Assembly: GCA_014896305.1 (NCBI GenBank)
Contig: JADBKQ010000001.1
Location: 186,001-250,000, forward strand
Length of the DNA: 64,000 nucleotides
Source of the DNA: Limnochordaceae bacterium
GTDB taxonomy: Bacteria > Bacillota > Limnochordia > Limnochordales > DUMU01
Reading direction: 5' to 3'
In this document: positions 48,505 through 56,101 of the stretch, in pieces
Position numbering within the stretch: the first letter of the stretch is position 1
How the letters are laid out: every line of letters begins with the position of its first letter
The notes under the pieces: generated by a model
What the model saw: the letters and a program-made list of their open reading frames with translations, nothing else
What the model was told of the DNA's origin: nothing
The model's database searches: none
Translations under genes and position numbers: made by a program

Positions 48505-49872
48505 CTATTTCCCCGGGTCGAGGAAAAGGAGGGCCGGGTGCTGGATGTTGTGGATTAGGTCCTTCAGAAACCGCAGCGCGTCGGCTCCGTCCACGACCCG
48601 GTGATCGAACGTCAGTACCAGGTTGAGCATCTGTCCCACCACGATCCGGTCATCTTCTACGATGGGCCGAGGCTGGATGCGGTGCACGGCCAAAATGGCC
48701 ACTTCCGGGTGGCGAATGATGGGCACGGACCAGAGCCCACCTAGCGGCCCGATGTTGGTGATGGTGAACGTTCCGTTGTGCGTGTCGCTCGGTGCGAGTT
48801 GCCGGTTACGGGCCAACTCTACCAGCCGCGAGATCTCCCGGGCCAGTGCAAAGAGCGGCAGCCGATCCGCATGTTGAATGACCGGTACCAGCAGCCCGTC
48901 CGGCGTGTCCGTAGCGATCCCGATGTTGTACTCCTTTTTGAGCACGATCTCCTGGTGCTCGTCGTCCAGGCTAGCATTGAGGTACGGGTGTGCCTGCAAC
49001 GCCTTGACTACGGCCATTACGATGAAGGGCAGGTACGTCAGGTGAACACCGGCCGCTTGCGCCTGCGGCAAGAGTAGACGCCGCAGCTGAACAAGCTCGC
49101 TGGCCTCCAGTTCATCCATCACGGCGGCGTGGGGGGCGGTGTAGAACGAGCGGGCCATGTTGAGTGCGATCTGGCGGCGGATCCCGCGCAGAGCGATGCG
49201 TTCTTCTGCAGCGGGGTGATCGGCCGCGGCCGCTGGTGGGGTCTGCGGAACAGCTGCTACAGCCGGCACCGAGGTCTGCTGCGTCGATGACGGCGCCGGG
49301 GTTAGGGTTAGCTGGGCAGATGACTGCGCTTGAGCCGAGGTCCGCGGGACGGCGGACTGTGCCAGGGCGATCGCGGCTTGACGGCGGACGTCCTCTTCGG
49401 TGATGCGGCCGTGTGGACCGGTCCCGGAAACGGTGGCCAGGTCGACGCCGAGTTCACGGGAGAGCTTGCGCACGGCTGGCAGAGCCTGTATCGGCATCGT
49501 CTCAGCGGCAGAGGTCGAAGCTTCCGCAGCCTCCGAGGTGGCGGTGGGGCTGGCCGCGGCGGAAGTAGCAACGAGCTGACCGGCATCCGCCGGGCCGTCC
49601 GGCAAAATGCCGGCCGCCAGGGCAGCGGGCACACTTTCGACGTCCAATACAAGCAGCGGGTCACCCACGGCCAGGCGGTCGCCCTCCTGCCCGTGACAGG
49701 CCACGACCCGACCTGCCAGGGGACTGGGGATCTCAGCGATCGATTTGTCTGTCTCCACCTGCACCACGGTCTGGTCTTCCGCCACGTTGTCGCCGGGGGA
49801 GACGAGCCAGGCGACCAGTTCAGCTTCGTGAATTCCTTCGCCCAGGTCGGGCAAGCGCAATTGCCAACGCAT
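48505..49872 (-). CDS. 2-oxoacid dehydrogenase E2 (dihydrolipoyl acyltransferase)
   Basis: The 455-residue protein has one lipoyl domain (residues 1-80, lipoylated lysine in VETDKSIAEI), an Ala/Thr/Ser-rich linker, a peripheral-subunit-binding domain (PAVRKLSRELGVDL, GTGPHGRITEEDV), a second flexible linker with many Ala/Gln/Thr and the catalytic domain ending DHRVVDGADALRFLKDL with the active-site histidine. It passes acyl groups from E1 to CoA. GGGAGGT precedes the ATG at 49872. It is the third gene after E1alpha and E1beta. Pyruvate versus branched-chain substrate cannot be told. Confidence 0.93.
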   Translation of the reverse strand: MRWQLRLPDLGEGIHEAELVAWLVSPGDNVAEDQTVVQVETDKSIAEIPSPLAGRVVACHGQEGDRLAVGDPLLVLDVESVPAALAAGILPDGPADAGQLVATSAAASPTATSEAAEASTSAAETMPIQALPAVRKLSRELGVDLATVSGTGPHGRITEEDVRRQAAIALAQSAVPRTSAQAQSSAQLTLTPAPSSTQQTSVPAVAAVPQTPPAAAADHPAAEERIALRGIRRQIALNMARSFYTAPHAAVMDELEASELVQLRRLLLPQAQAAGVHLTYLPFIVMAVVKALQAHPYLNASLDDEHQEIVLKKEYNIGIATDTPDGLLVPVIQHADRLPLFALAREISRLVELARNRQLAPSDTHNGTFTITNIGPLGGLWSVPIIRHPEVAILAVHRIQPRPIVEDDRIVVGQMLNLVLTFDHRVVDGADALRFLKDLIHNIQHPALLFLDPGK

Positions 49873-49894
49873 TCGCCGAATACCTCCCAATTGT

Positions 49895-51031
49895 CTATCC
49901 CTGCATCACCTGGGCCAGGGCGGCACGGATCCGGACTGAGCTGGGAAGTTGTTCGCGCTCCAGCTGAGCCAGAGGTACAGGGATGTCCCAGCCGCCAACC
50001 AGCACGGGCGGCGCTTGCAGGCTATAGAGAGCCTTCTGAGCGACCCGGCTGATGATCTCGCTGCCGAATCCGCCCGTCTGCCACGCCTCCTGAACCACCA
50101 CCAGCCGCCCGGTCTTCTCCACCGAGTGCAGCACCGTCTCTTCGTCCCATGGCTTGAGTGAACGCAAATCAATCAACTCGACGTCGAGATGGCTGACCGC
50201 GTCGACATCGAGGTGGCCAATCCCATCAGCGCTGGCGGCGTGGTCAGTGCTGTTGTTGTCATCAACCCCATGTTTGGCGATCACGTCCAAGACGGAGTGG
50301 ACCGACGCCCCCCAGCTGACCACCGTCACATCGTGCCCCTCCCGCACCACGGCGGCCGCCCCGATGGGCACGGTATACGCTTCCTGGGGGACAGACTGCC
50401 GGAACGCCCGGTAGATGCGCTTGGGTTCAAAAAAGATGACCGGGTCGTCTTGTTGCAGGGCGGCCAGCAGCAGCCCTTTGGCGTCGCAGGGGTTGCTGGG
50501 GATCACCACCTGCAGCCCGGGAACATGGGCGTAGAGAGCCTCAGGCGCTTCGGAGTGATGCTCGGGCGCTCGTACCCCGCCGCCATGCGGGGCTCGCAGT
50601 ACCAGCGGTACCCGAAACCGTCCTCGTGAACGGTTGCGGAGCCGGGCCGCCTGGGTGACGAGCTGATCAAAGGCCAGGTACGTGAACCCTTCGAACTGGA
50701 TCTCGGCCACGGGCCGCAACCCGAAGGCAGCCATCCCCACGGCGGCGCCGACGATGACCGATTCTGCCAGCGGGGTGTCGATGACCCGTTCCGGCCCGAA
50801 CCTCTGCCACAACCCGTCCGTGGCCCGGAAGACACCCCCGTTGCGCCCCACATCCTCGCCCATGACCACCACTCGGCTGTCCCGCTCCATGGCGAGGTGA
50901 AGCGCCTGGTTGATGGCCTCGACTAAGTTGAGGTTGAGGCTAGCGCTCCCATTGGTACTCCCGTTCTTGCTCGTCCTGTGCGGAGTGCTTACAGCCACGC
51001 CCCGACCCTCTTCGCCCGTTACCGCTGCCAT
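49895..51031 (-). CDS. 2-oxoacid dehydrogenase E1 beta subunit
   Basis: The 378-residue protein has a Ser/Asn/Thr-rich start and then LNLVEAINQALHLAMERDSRVVVMGEDVG, the thiamine-pyrophosphate-contacting glutamate region, VGAAVGMAAFGLRPVAEIQF, SHLDVELIDLRSLKPWDEE and a transketolase C-terminal domain (GRLVVVQEAWQTGGFGSEI). An Asp/Asn/His-rich insert of about 25 residues (near 260-285) interrupts the region before the C-terminal domain. The ATG at 51031 has AAAGGAGAGG just upstream. It is cotranscribed with E1alpha upstream (26 bases) and E2 downstream (22 bases). Confidence 0.93.
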   Translation of the reverse strand: MAAVTGEEGRGVAVSTPHRTSKNGSTNGSASLNLNLVEAINQALHLAMERDSRVVVMGEDVGRNGGVFRATDGLWQRFGPERVIDTPLAESVIVGAAVGMAAFGLRPVAEIQFEGFTYLAFDQLVTQAARLRNRSRGRFRVPLVLRAPHGGGVRAPEHHSEAPEALYAHVPGLQVVIPSNPCDAKGLLLAALQQDDPVIFFEPKRIYRAFRQSVPQEAYTVPIGAAAVVREGHDVTVVSWGASVHSVLDVIAKHGVDDNNSTDHAASADGIGHLDVDAVSHLDVELIDLRSLKPWDEETVLHSVEKTGRLVVVQEAWQTGGFGSEIISRVAQKALYSLQAPPVLVGGWDIPVPLAQLEREQLPSSVRIRAALAQVMQG

Positions 51032-51057
51032 GCTACCTCTCCTTTCCCATCTCGGGC

Positions 51058-52266
51058 TCAGCTCTGGCCATTGTCGCCCCGGGTGACGGTCAAGAACTCC
51101 TGACGCTGCCGCTGCAAATAGAGCGGTAGCTTGGCGAAGGTATGGTCGAAAATCTGCTCGGGATGGCGCTTGGCCTCCTGCACCGCTGCCTCGGCGGCCG
51201 CGATCTCCTGCTGCACTTCTGCTACCGCTTCGGCTCGCGCCCTCTCTTCGTCTTCGTCTGTCCACAGGTTTTGGGACTGCAAGAACCGACGCAGCCGCAA
51301 AAGCGGGTCACGCTGCTTGGCCCAGATCTCCTCCTCATCCTTGCTACGGTAGCGGCTGGGATCGTCTGCGGTGGTGTGCGGCCCCAACCGGTACGTCACT
51401 GCCTCCACCAGCGTGGGCCCTTCGCCTGCCCGTGCCCTCTCCAGCGCCCGGTGAACGGCGTCGTAGACGGCGAACACGTCGTTGCCATCTACCCGTTCAC
51501 CCGGGAAGCCGTACGCGATCGCCTTCTGGGCAATGGTGGCGCTGGCCGTCTGCCGGGTGCGCGGCGTACTGATGGCATACTGGTTGTTCTGGCAGAAGTA
51601 GACGAGGGGTAAGCGGTAGACGCCAGCGAAGTTGAGGGACTCGTGAAAATCCCCTTCCGAGGTGGCACCGTCGCCGAAGTAGACAATGAAGGCCCGCTTC
51701 TCGTGCAACAGCTGGGTGGCCAAGGCTGCCCCCGTTGCATGCGGAAGCTGATCCCCGATGGAGACAGCAGTCGTGAATACCTGGACGTCGTCGGGAATCC
51801 GGTTCCCTTCTTCGATCCCCATCCAATACATCAACGTATAGCGAAAGCTCAGCCCCCGCATCCGGGCCGCCAGGTGATCTCGATACGAGGGAATCAGCCA
51901 GTCTTCCGGGTGTAAGGCGTAGGCGCTGCCAGCCTGGGCCGCCTCTTGTCCCACCAGCGGCGGGTATGTTCCCATCCGTCCCTGCCGCTGCAGGTGAACT
52001 GCCTTCTCATCGAACACGCGCCCCAAAAGCAGCCAGCGGTAGAGGGTTACGCCATCTGCTGGCGTCAGGCCAGCCGGGAAGGGCCCCACTTGCGTTCCGT
52101 CGGGCGCCAGGACCGGGGGAGTTTCGCGATACAGTTCCACTAGGGACTGGCTCACGCTGGGCAGCGAATGTGCAACACCGTTATGGGAGTGCTCGAGGCG
52201 ACGGCCAAGATCGGGGTCGGTGCTATTGCCTATGGTCGAGGGCGAGGTGGGCACTGGCTTAGTCAT
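51058..52266 (-). CDS. 2-oxoacid dehydrogenase E1 alpha subunit
   Basis: The 402-residue protein decarboxylates 2-oxoacids using thiamine pyrophosphate. The TPP-Mg motif is GDGATSEGDFHESLNFAGVY ending NNQYAIS. Other marks are GRMGTYPPLVGQEAAQAGSA and the phosphorylation-loop-like TYRLGPHTTADDPSRYR. AAAGGTG precedes the ATG. It heads the operon E1alpha-E1beta-E2; the lipoamide dehydrogenase (E3) is not in the window. The upstream region carries clustered inverted repeats at 52360-52389, possible binding sites for a regulator. Confidence 0.94.
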   Translation of the reverse strand: MTKPVPTSPSTIGNSTDPDLGRRLEHSHNGVAHSLPSVSQSLVELYRETPPVLAPDGTQVGPFPAGLTPADGVTLYRWLLLGRVFDEKAVHLQRQGRMGTYPPLVGQEAAQAGSAYALHPEDWLIPSYRDHLAARMRGLSFRYTLMYWMGIEEGNRIPDDVQVFTTAVSIGDQLPHATGAALATQLLHEKRAFIVYFGDGATSEGDFHESLNFAGVYRLPLVYFCQNNQYAISTPRTRQTASATIAQKAIAYGFPGERVDGNDVFAVYDAVHRALERARAGEGPTLVEAVTYRLGPHTTADDPSRYRSKDEEEIWAKQRDPLLRLRRFLQSQNLWTDEDEERARAEAVAEVQQEIAAAEAAVQEAKRHPEQIFDHTFAKLPLYLQRQRQEFLTVTRGDNGQS

Positions 52267-52361
52267 GTCATCACCTTTCCCTGGAAAGATGCCCTGGGGT
52301 GAACAACCTGCCCGGGATGCTCCCTGGCGGGATGCGTCCGTGGCTAGCCCGTCGCATCTTT

Positions 52362-52389
52362 ATGACGTCATGTTATGACCTAATCATAA
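52362..52389. promoter_or_regulatory. Clustered inverted repeats upstream of the dehydrogenase operon
   Basis: ATGACGTCAT (52362-52371) is a perfect 10-bp palindrome, and TTATGA-CCTAA-TCATAA (52373-52389) is a second inverted repeat. Both contain ATGAC half-sites. They lie 95-125 bases before the E1alpha start, in the AT-rich part of the gap, and look like an operator. Confidence 0.5.
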
Positions 52390-52525
52390 ACTGCAACTGT
52401 ATTATCGCGCCCCGGGATGGGGACGGAGAACCCTATTTGCCCAGGCGAAGGTATTTGGTTCTTTTGGGTGGTGGTATATAGTGGTGGAGTAGGAGGATAC
52501 TAGCCACTACTAAGGAGGGCGACAT

Positions 52526-53089
52526 ATGCGGCCGGCACGCTGGACCGTGGGAGTTGGGCTGATCTTGTTGGGTGGATGGTTTCTCCTTTACAATTCTGGG
52601 AAGACGGCTGTTTCGCCGTGGAACTGGTGGCCGCTGCTCTTGCTGGCACTGGGAGTCGGCCTGCACCTGTTCGCCTGGTCCTCCCGTGACGCCGAAGGGG
52701 CGCTGGTGCCGGCTGGAGTTTTGGCCATCCTGGGGCTGTTGTTTCTGGCTTGTGAGACCTACGGTTGGGCCATTCTGGACCGGCTTTGGCCGATCTTTCC
52801 CCTCGCTCCCGGCATCGGTCTGTTGGAAGCGTACGTGTACGTGATTACCCGCGAGAGGCGTTTCAGCGGGGTATTGGAGACCGGCTCGGGTGAGCTCGCC
52901 GCCCGTGCCCGTCCAGTTCCAAAAAAGGCAGAGAGCTACCTCATTGCCGCCATCGTTCCGACAGCGGTGGGTGTGATGGGGCTGGGGTTCACCCTGGCAG
53001 GAACCGTGGCCCGCTGGCTGGCGCCGCTGGTGCTTGTGATCATCGGGCTGCTGCTCGTAGCTCCGGGGAGAAGGACCAGGGAAGCGTAG
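52526..53089 (+). CDS. LiaF/LiaI-like membrane protein (DUF5668 type)
   Basis: The 187-residue protein has six hydrophobic segments, starting with VGVGLILLGGWFLL then WNWWPLLLLALGVGLHLF, the W-W-P-L-x-L-x-x-G pattern of the transmembrane part of LiaF-like cell-envelope stress proteins. It has no large soluble C-terminal domain. AAGGAGG precedes the ATG. A short promoter-like TTGGTT/TATATA pair is visible near 52449-52477 but unproven. Role in envelope stress is inferred from the domain. Confidence 0.7.
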   Translation: MRPARWTVGVGLILLGGWFLLYNSGKTAVSPWNWWPLLLLALGVGLHLFAWSSRDAEGALVPAGVLAILGLLFLACETYGWAILDRLWPIFPLAPGIGLLEAYVYVITRERRFSGVLETGSGELAARARPVPKKAESYLIAAIVPTAVGVMGLGFTLAGTVARWLAPLVLVIIGLLLVAPGRRTREA

Positions 53090-53450
53090 TGTCAGGAGAA
53101 GTTACGCCACCGCACGGCATCAGGCCCGTTAGCAGTATGGCGTGACGGGGATGATCGCCCGGCGGGAGAGGACACCTCACCGCCGGGTATCTCGCGCTCA
53201 GAGAGTATTGCGTTTTGAGTATCCCTGTGCTATCTTCAACGCAAACGCCAAATTAATATTTGACGATTAACCTGCGTTTGGCAGATATCTCGTCCAGGAA
53301 ACAGGTGAGGTGAGAAGCGAGGAAACACGCAGGGAGGCGGGCCGGCGGGCTAGGGAATCGGCCTGGTGTTGACGACACGGCAGCGACTCCACGGGCGGCT
53401 CCGTAAGGATCCGGATTTGCCCCAATGGGGAGGACCGAGGGGGTAGGCGG
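53090..53450. other. Intergenic region with hairpin, promoter and inverted repeat
   Basis: In these 361 bases CCCGGCGG (53158-53165) and CCGCCGGG (53180-53187) form a perfect 8-bp stem after the LiaF-like gene without a T-run. A promoter (53208-53236) and the inverted repeat CAAACGC (53242-53248) / GCGTTTG (53274-53280) follow. The last 160 bases hold nothing recognisable. Confidence 0.55.
53208..53236 (+). promoter_or_regulatory. Candidate promoter of the MFS-ArsR transcript
   Basis: TTGCGT (53208-53213) and TATCTT (53231-53236) are 17 bases apart. The inverted repeat CAAACGC...GCGTTTG directly downstream (53242-53280) is a plausible operator for the regulator encoded in the same transcript, giving autoregulation. 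Confidence 0.5.
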
Positions 53451-54758
53451 ATGGCGGCACAGGGAAATGCGTCTCGGGCAGGGATGGCGATGCTGCGGGC
53501 ATACCCGATGTTCACCCGGCTGTGGGTGGGACAGCTGGTGTCGAGGCTGGGGGATGCTCTCGACAGCGTCGCCTTTATCTGGGTGGTACTGGAGCTGACC
53601 GGGTCGACGTTGTTGATGGGTACGGTGATGGTGGTGAACATGCTGCCATCCATCATGCTCAGCCCGGTGGCAGGGGTCTGGGTGGATCGTTGGCGGCGGC
53701 GGACGGTGATGATCGCTTGTGACCTGGCCCGGGCGGTGACGACGGCGGCGATCGCCTGGCTATATGTAGTTCACCAGTTGGAGGTTTGGCATCTGTTTGT
53801 GGTGACCGCGGTCAACTCGAGCTTGGAGGCGTTTAGCCAGCCAGCGCGGGCGGCGGCGATGCCGCTGTTGGTGGAGGAGCAGGACTGGGTGACGGCCAAC
53901 TCCTTGGAAAGCGTGGCAAGCAGCATGGCCTCGCTGTTCGGCCTGGTGCTGGCGGCGCCGATCTTCGCCTGGCTGGGGATCGCGTGGGCGATCGGCGTTG
54001 ATGCGGCTACCTTTCTGTTCGCGGGACTGACCGCGGTTGTTACTGCGATCCCGGAGTTACAAAGGGCGGGCAGCGAAAGGGTGGGGCAGGCGACGTCCGC
54101 CACCGGCGGGCGAAGGGGGCCGTTGATCACGTTCTTACGCGAATTGGCAGTCGGGGTTCACCTGGTGTGGGCCCACCGCGTTCTGGCCTATCTCATCCTC
54201 CTGGCAGGCATCTCCAACTTCGCCTTGGGGCCGCTCAATGTTTTGATGCCAGTTTATGTCAAACAAGAGCTGGGGCTGGGCGTGGAGCAGCTCACCAATG
54301 TGTACATCGGGTTCACTGTCGGTATGCTGGTCAGTGGGTACCTGGTGGGGCGATGGGCGAAGCGCTGGTCGGAGCGGGAGCTGCTCTGGCTTGGCCTGGG
54401 CATCGTGGGAGCAGGCTATGCGGCGCTATACTGGGGGTACAGGTTGGGCTTGGTAGTGGGGTTGGCCGTGGTGATCGGTAGCGGCGTGCCACCCGCACAA
54501 GCCGGGTTGCAGACGTTGGTTCAGAAAAACACGCCAAACGAAATGATGGGCAGGGTCTCCGCTCTGATGGGATCGCTCATGTTGGCAGCGATGCCTTTGT
54601 CGATGGCGGTGGCGGGGGCGGTCGCGGAGTGGGTAGCCGTGCGAGTGGTGTTTGGCGTCCTGGGGCTGCTGGTGCTACTGGTGGCGGGCGTCATCCTCAC
54701 CCGGCCGGAGCTACGGGCGACAGCAGTGGCGGGAAGAGAGACGACGTGGACAGTATAA
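53451..54758 (+). CDS. MFS family efflux transporter
   Basis: The 435-residue membrane protein has 12 helices and the pattern of bacterial multidrug/macrolide-type MFS pumps: TRLWVGQLVSRLGDALDSVA, then MLPSIMLSPVAGVWVDRWRR with the motif-A-like loop, AFSQPARAAAMPLLVEEQDW, and a second half starting ILLAGISNFALGPLNVLMPV. GAGGGGG precedes the ATG. The stop lies 13 bases inside the following regulator gene, so pump and regulator are translationally coupled. The substrate is unknown. Confidence 0.9.
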   Translation: MAAQGNASRAGMAMLRAYPMFTRLWVGQLVSRLGDALDSVAFIWVVLELTGSTLLMGTVMVVNMLPSIMLSPVAGVWVDRWRRRTVMIACDLARAVTTAAIAWLYVVHQLEVWHLFVVTAVNSSLEAFSQPARAAAMPLLVEEQDWVTANSLESVASSMASLFGLVLAAPIFAWLGIAWAIGVDAATFLFAGLTAVVTAIPELQRAGSERVGQATSATGGRRGPLITFLRELAVGVHLVWAHRVLAYLILLAGISNFALGPLNVLMPVYVKQELGLGVEQLTNVYIGFTVGMLVSGYLVGRWAKRWSERELLWLGLGIVGAGYAALYWGYRLGLVVGLAVVIGSGVPPAQAGLQTLVQKNTPNEMMGRVSALMGSLMLAAMPLSMAVAGAVAEWVAVRVVFGVLGLLVLLVAGVILTRPELRATAVAGRETTWTV

Positions 54759-55396
54759 AGAAGCTCGGATTGGCAGAACTAAAACTATTGGCACACCCGT
54801 TACGCCAGCGGATCTTGCGGGCTTTTGCCGGCGGGGAGCAGCTGTCGGTGCAAGAGATCGCTACGCAACTGGGCTTGCCGCACGGCAAGGTGTACTACCA
54901 CGTGCAGCGGTTGGCGCAAGCAGGGCTCTTGGTGCAGACGGGTGAGCGGAACATCAACGGGATCATCGAACGACTCTATCAGCCAGCGGCTGAGTCGTTT
55001 CTCACTGTGGATGAGGAGTTGCGCGGGCTGCCCGGGTACGAACGGTTTTCCCGTGCCGTGGCGGATCAGGCGTTCAGCGAGGTCGTGCGGGTCTATAAGG
55101 AGTTCCAAGAGGCGCGGGCCGAAGCCGCCCGGGCCAAAAGGGCGTGGCCCAAGCTGAGCATTGGGTTTAGCCGGGCCTGGATGACGCGGGAGGAGCAAGC
55201 AGAGGTTCTGGCCCAGATAGACAAGTTGCTCAAGCCATACTCGGCAGCCGTCCGGTCCAGGAAGGGGGACGAGCCCGGCGACGCGGGCAGGAAAAGGGGC
55301 AGGGAAGGGGACGGCCGCCGGCGACCAGGGGCACGGCCGGTTGAGATCGTTTGGCTGTGGTTCACGGATCTGAAAGAACCCGCAGATCAGGACTGA
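54746..55396 (+). CDS. ArsR-type helix-turn-helix regulator, paired with the MFS pump
   Basis: The 216-residue protein begins with a winged helix: LAHPLRQRILRAFAGGEQ, SVQEIATQLGLPHGKVYYHV and QRLAQAGLLVQTGERNINGI, typical of ArsR-like regulators fused to a longer C-terminal region (helical, then Arg/Gly/Lys-rich). It starts with GTG at 54746 and overlaps the end of the MFS gene by 13 bases. The GGGAAGAGAG site lies in the pump gene. It probably represses the transcript from the promoter at 53208. The ligand is unknown and no cysteine metal site is apparent. Confidence 0.85.
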   Translation: MDSIKKLGLAELKLLAHPLRQRILRAFAGGEQLSVQEIATQLGLPHGKVYYHVQRLAQAGLLVQTGERNINGIIERLYQPAAESFLTVDEELRGLPGYERFSRAVADQAFSEVVRVYKEFQEARAEAARAKRAWPKLSIGFSRAWMTREEQAEVLAQIDKLLKPYSAAVRSRKGDEPGDAGRKRGREGDGRRRPGARPVEIVWLWFTDLKEPADQD

Positions 55397-55523
55397 GGCT
55401 TCTTCGCCCACAGAAGGATTTCCTTGGGGAAAGTGGAACGGTAGAGAAGGATAGGTGTAGGTGAGGCGGTGCAGGCAGACACAGCCGGATGCCCAATATC
55501 AGAGGACAAGCGAGGGAGCGCGG

Positions 55524-56036
55524 ATGAAGAACATGCGCAAGATGACAGAGTCCAACCTGATCAATGCGTTCGCCGGGGAGAGCCAGGCCCATATGCGGTA
55601 CTACATCTTCGCGAATGAGGCGGAAAAAGCAGGTAAGCCCAACGTGGCTCGGCTTTTCCGGGCTATCGCCTATGCCGAAGAGGTGCATGCCACCAACCAC
55701 TTCAAGGCGCTGGGTTTGCTCCAGGAGACGGCGGCCAACCTGCAGACGGCCATCGACGGGGAGAACTTCGAGGTCAACGAGATGTATCCGGCCTATCACG
55801 AGGTGGCCAAGCTGCAGGATGAACGGGATGCCCAGCGGACTACCCACTACGCGCTGGAAGCCGAAAAGCTGCATGCCCGGCTCTACGGCGAGGCCAAGCA
55901 GCTGGTGGAGCAAGGCAAAGACGAGGACGGCGAACCCGTCTATGTCTGCCCGGTCTGTGGCTATACGGTCAAGGGCAATGCTCCCGACAAATGCCCGGTG
56001 TGCGGTGCGCCGGCGTCTAAGTTCAAGAAATTCTAG
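55524..56036 (+). CDS. Rubrerythrin
   Basis: The 170-residue protein is a non-haem diiron peroxidase fused to a rubredoxin. The ferritin-like domain starts MTESNLINAFAGESQAHMRY and carries AEEVHATNHF; ligands are glutamates and histidine in these two helices and in the second pair (EMYPAYHEVAK, HYALEAEKLHARLY). The rubredoxin-like end has CPVCGYTVKGNAPDKCPVCG. It protects against hydrogen peroxide, typical of anaerobes or microaerophiles. GAGGGAG precedes the ATG at 55524. A terminator hairpin lies after the stop. Confidence 0.97.
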   Translation: MKNMRKMTESNLINAFAGESQAHMRYYIFANEAEKAGKPNVARLFRAIAYAEEVHATNHFKALGLLQETAANLQTAIDGENFEVNEMYPAYHEVAKLQDERDAQRTTHYALEAEKLHARLYGEAKQLVEQGKDEDGEPVYVCPVCGYTVKGNAPDKCPVCGAPASKFKKF

Positions 56037-56081
56037 CGTCTTTGGCGTGGATGGGGGGGTTATGACCGCCCCGTAGCGGGA

Positions 56082-56101
56082 AGGGGGCATTATTGCCCCC
56101 T
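56082..56101. terminator. Bidirectional terminator between rubrerythrin and the GH35 gene
   Basis: AGGGGGCA (56082-56089) pairs perfectly with TGCCCCCT (56094-56101) around a TTAT loop. It overlaps the stop codon of the convergent GH35 gene. The plus-strand downstream side lacks a long T-run. Confidence 0.65.
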
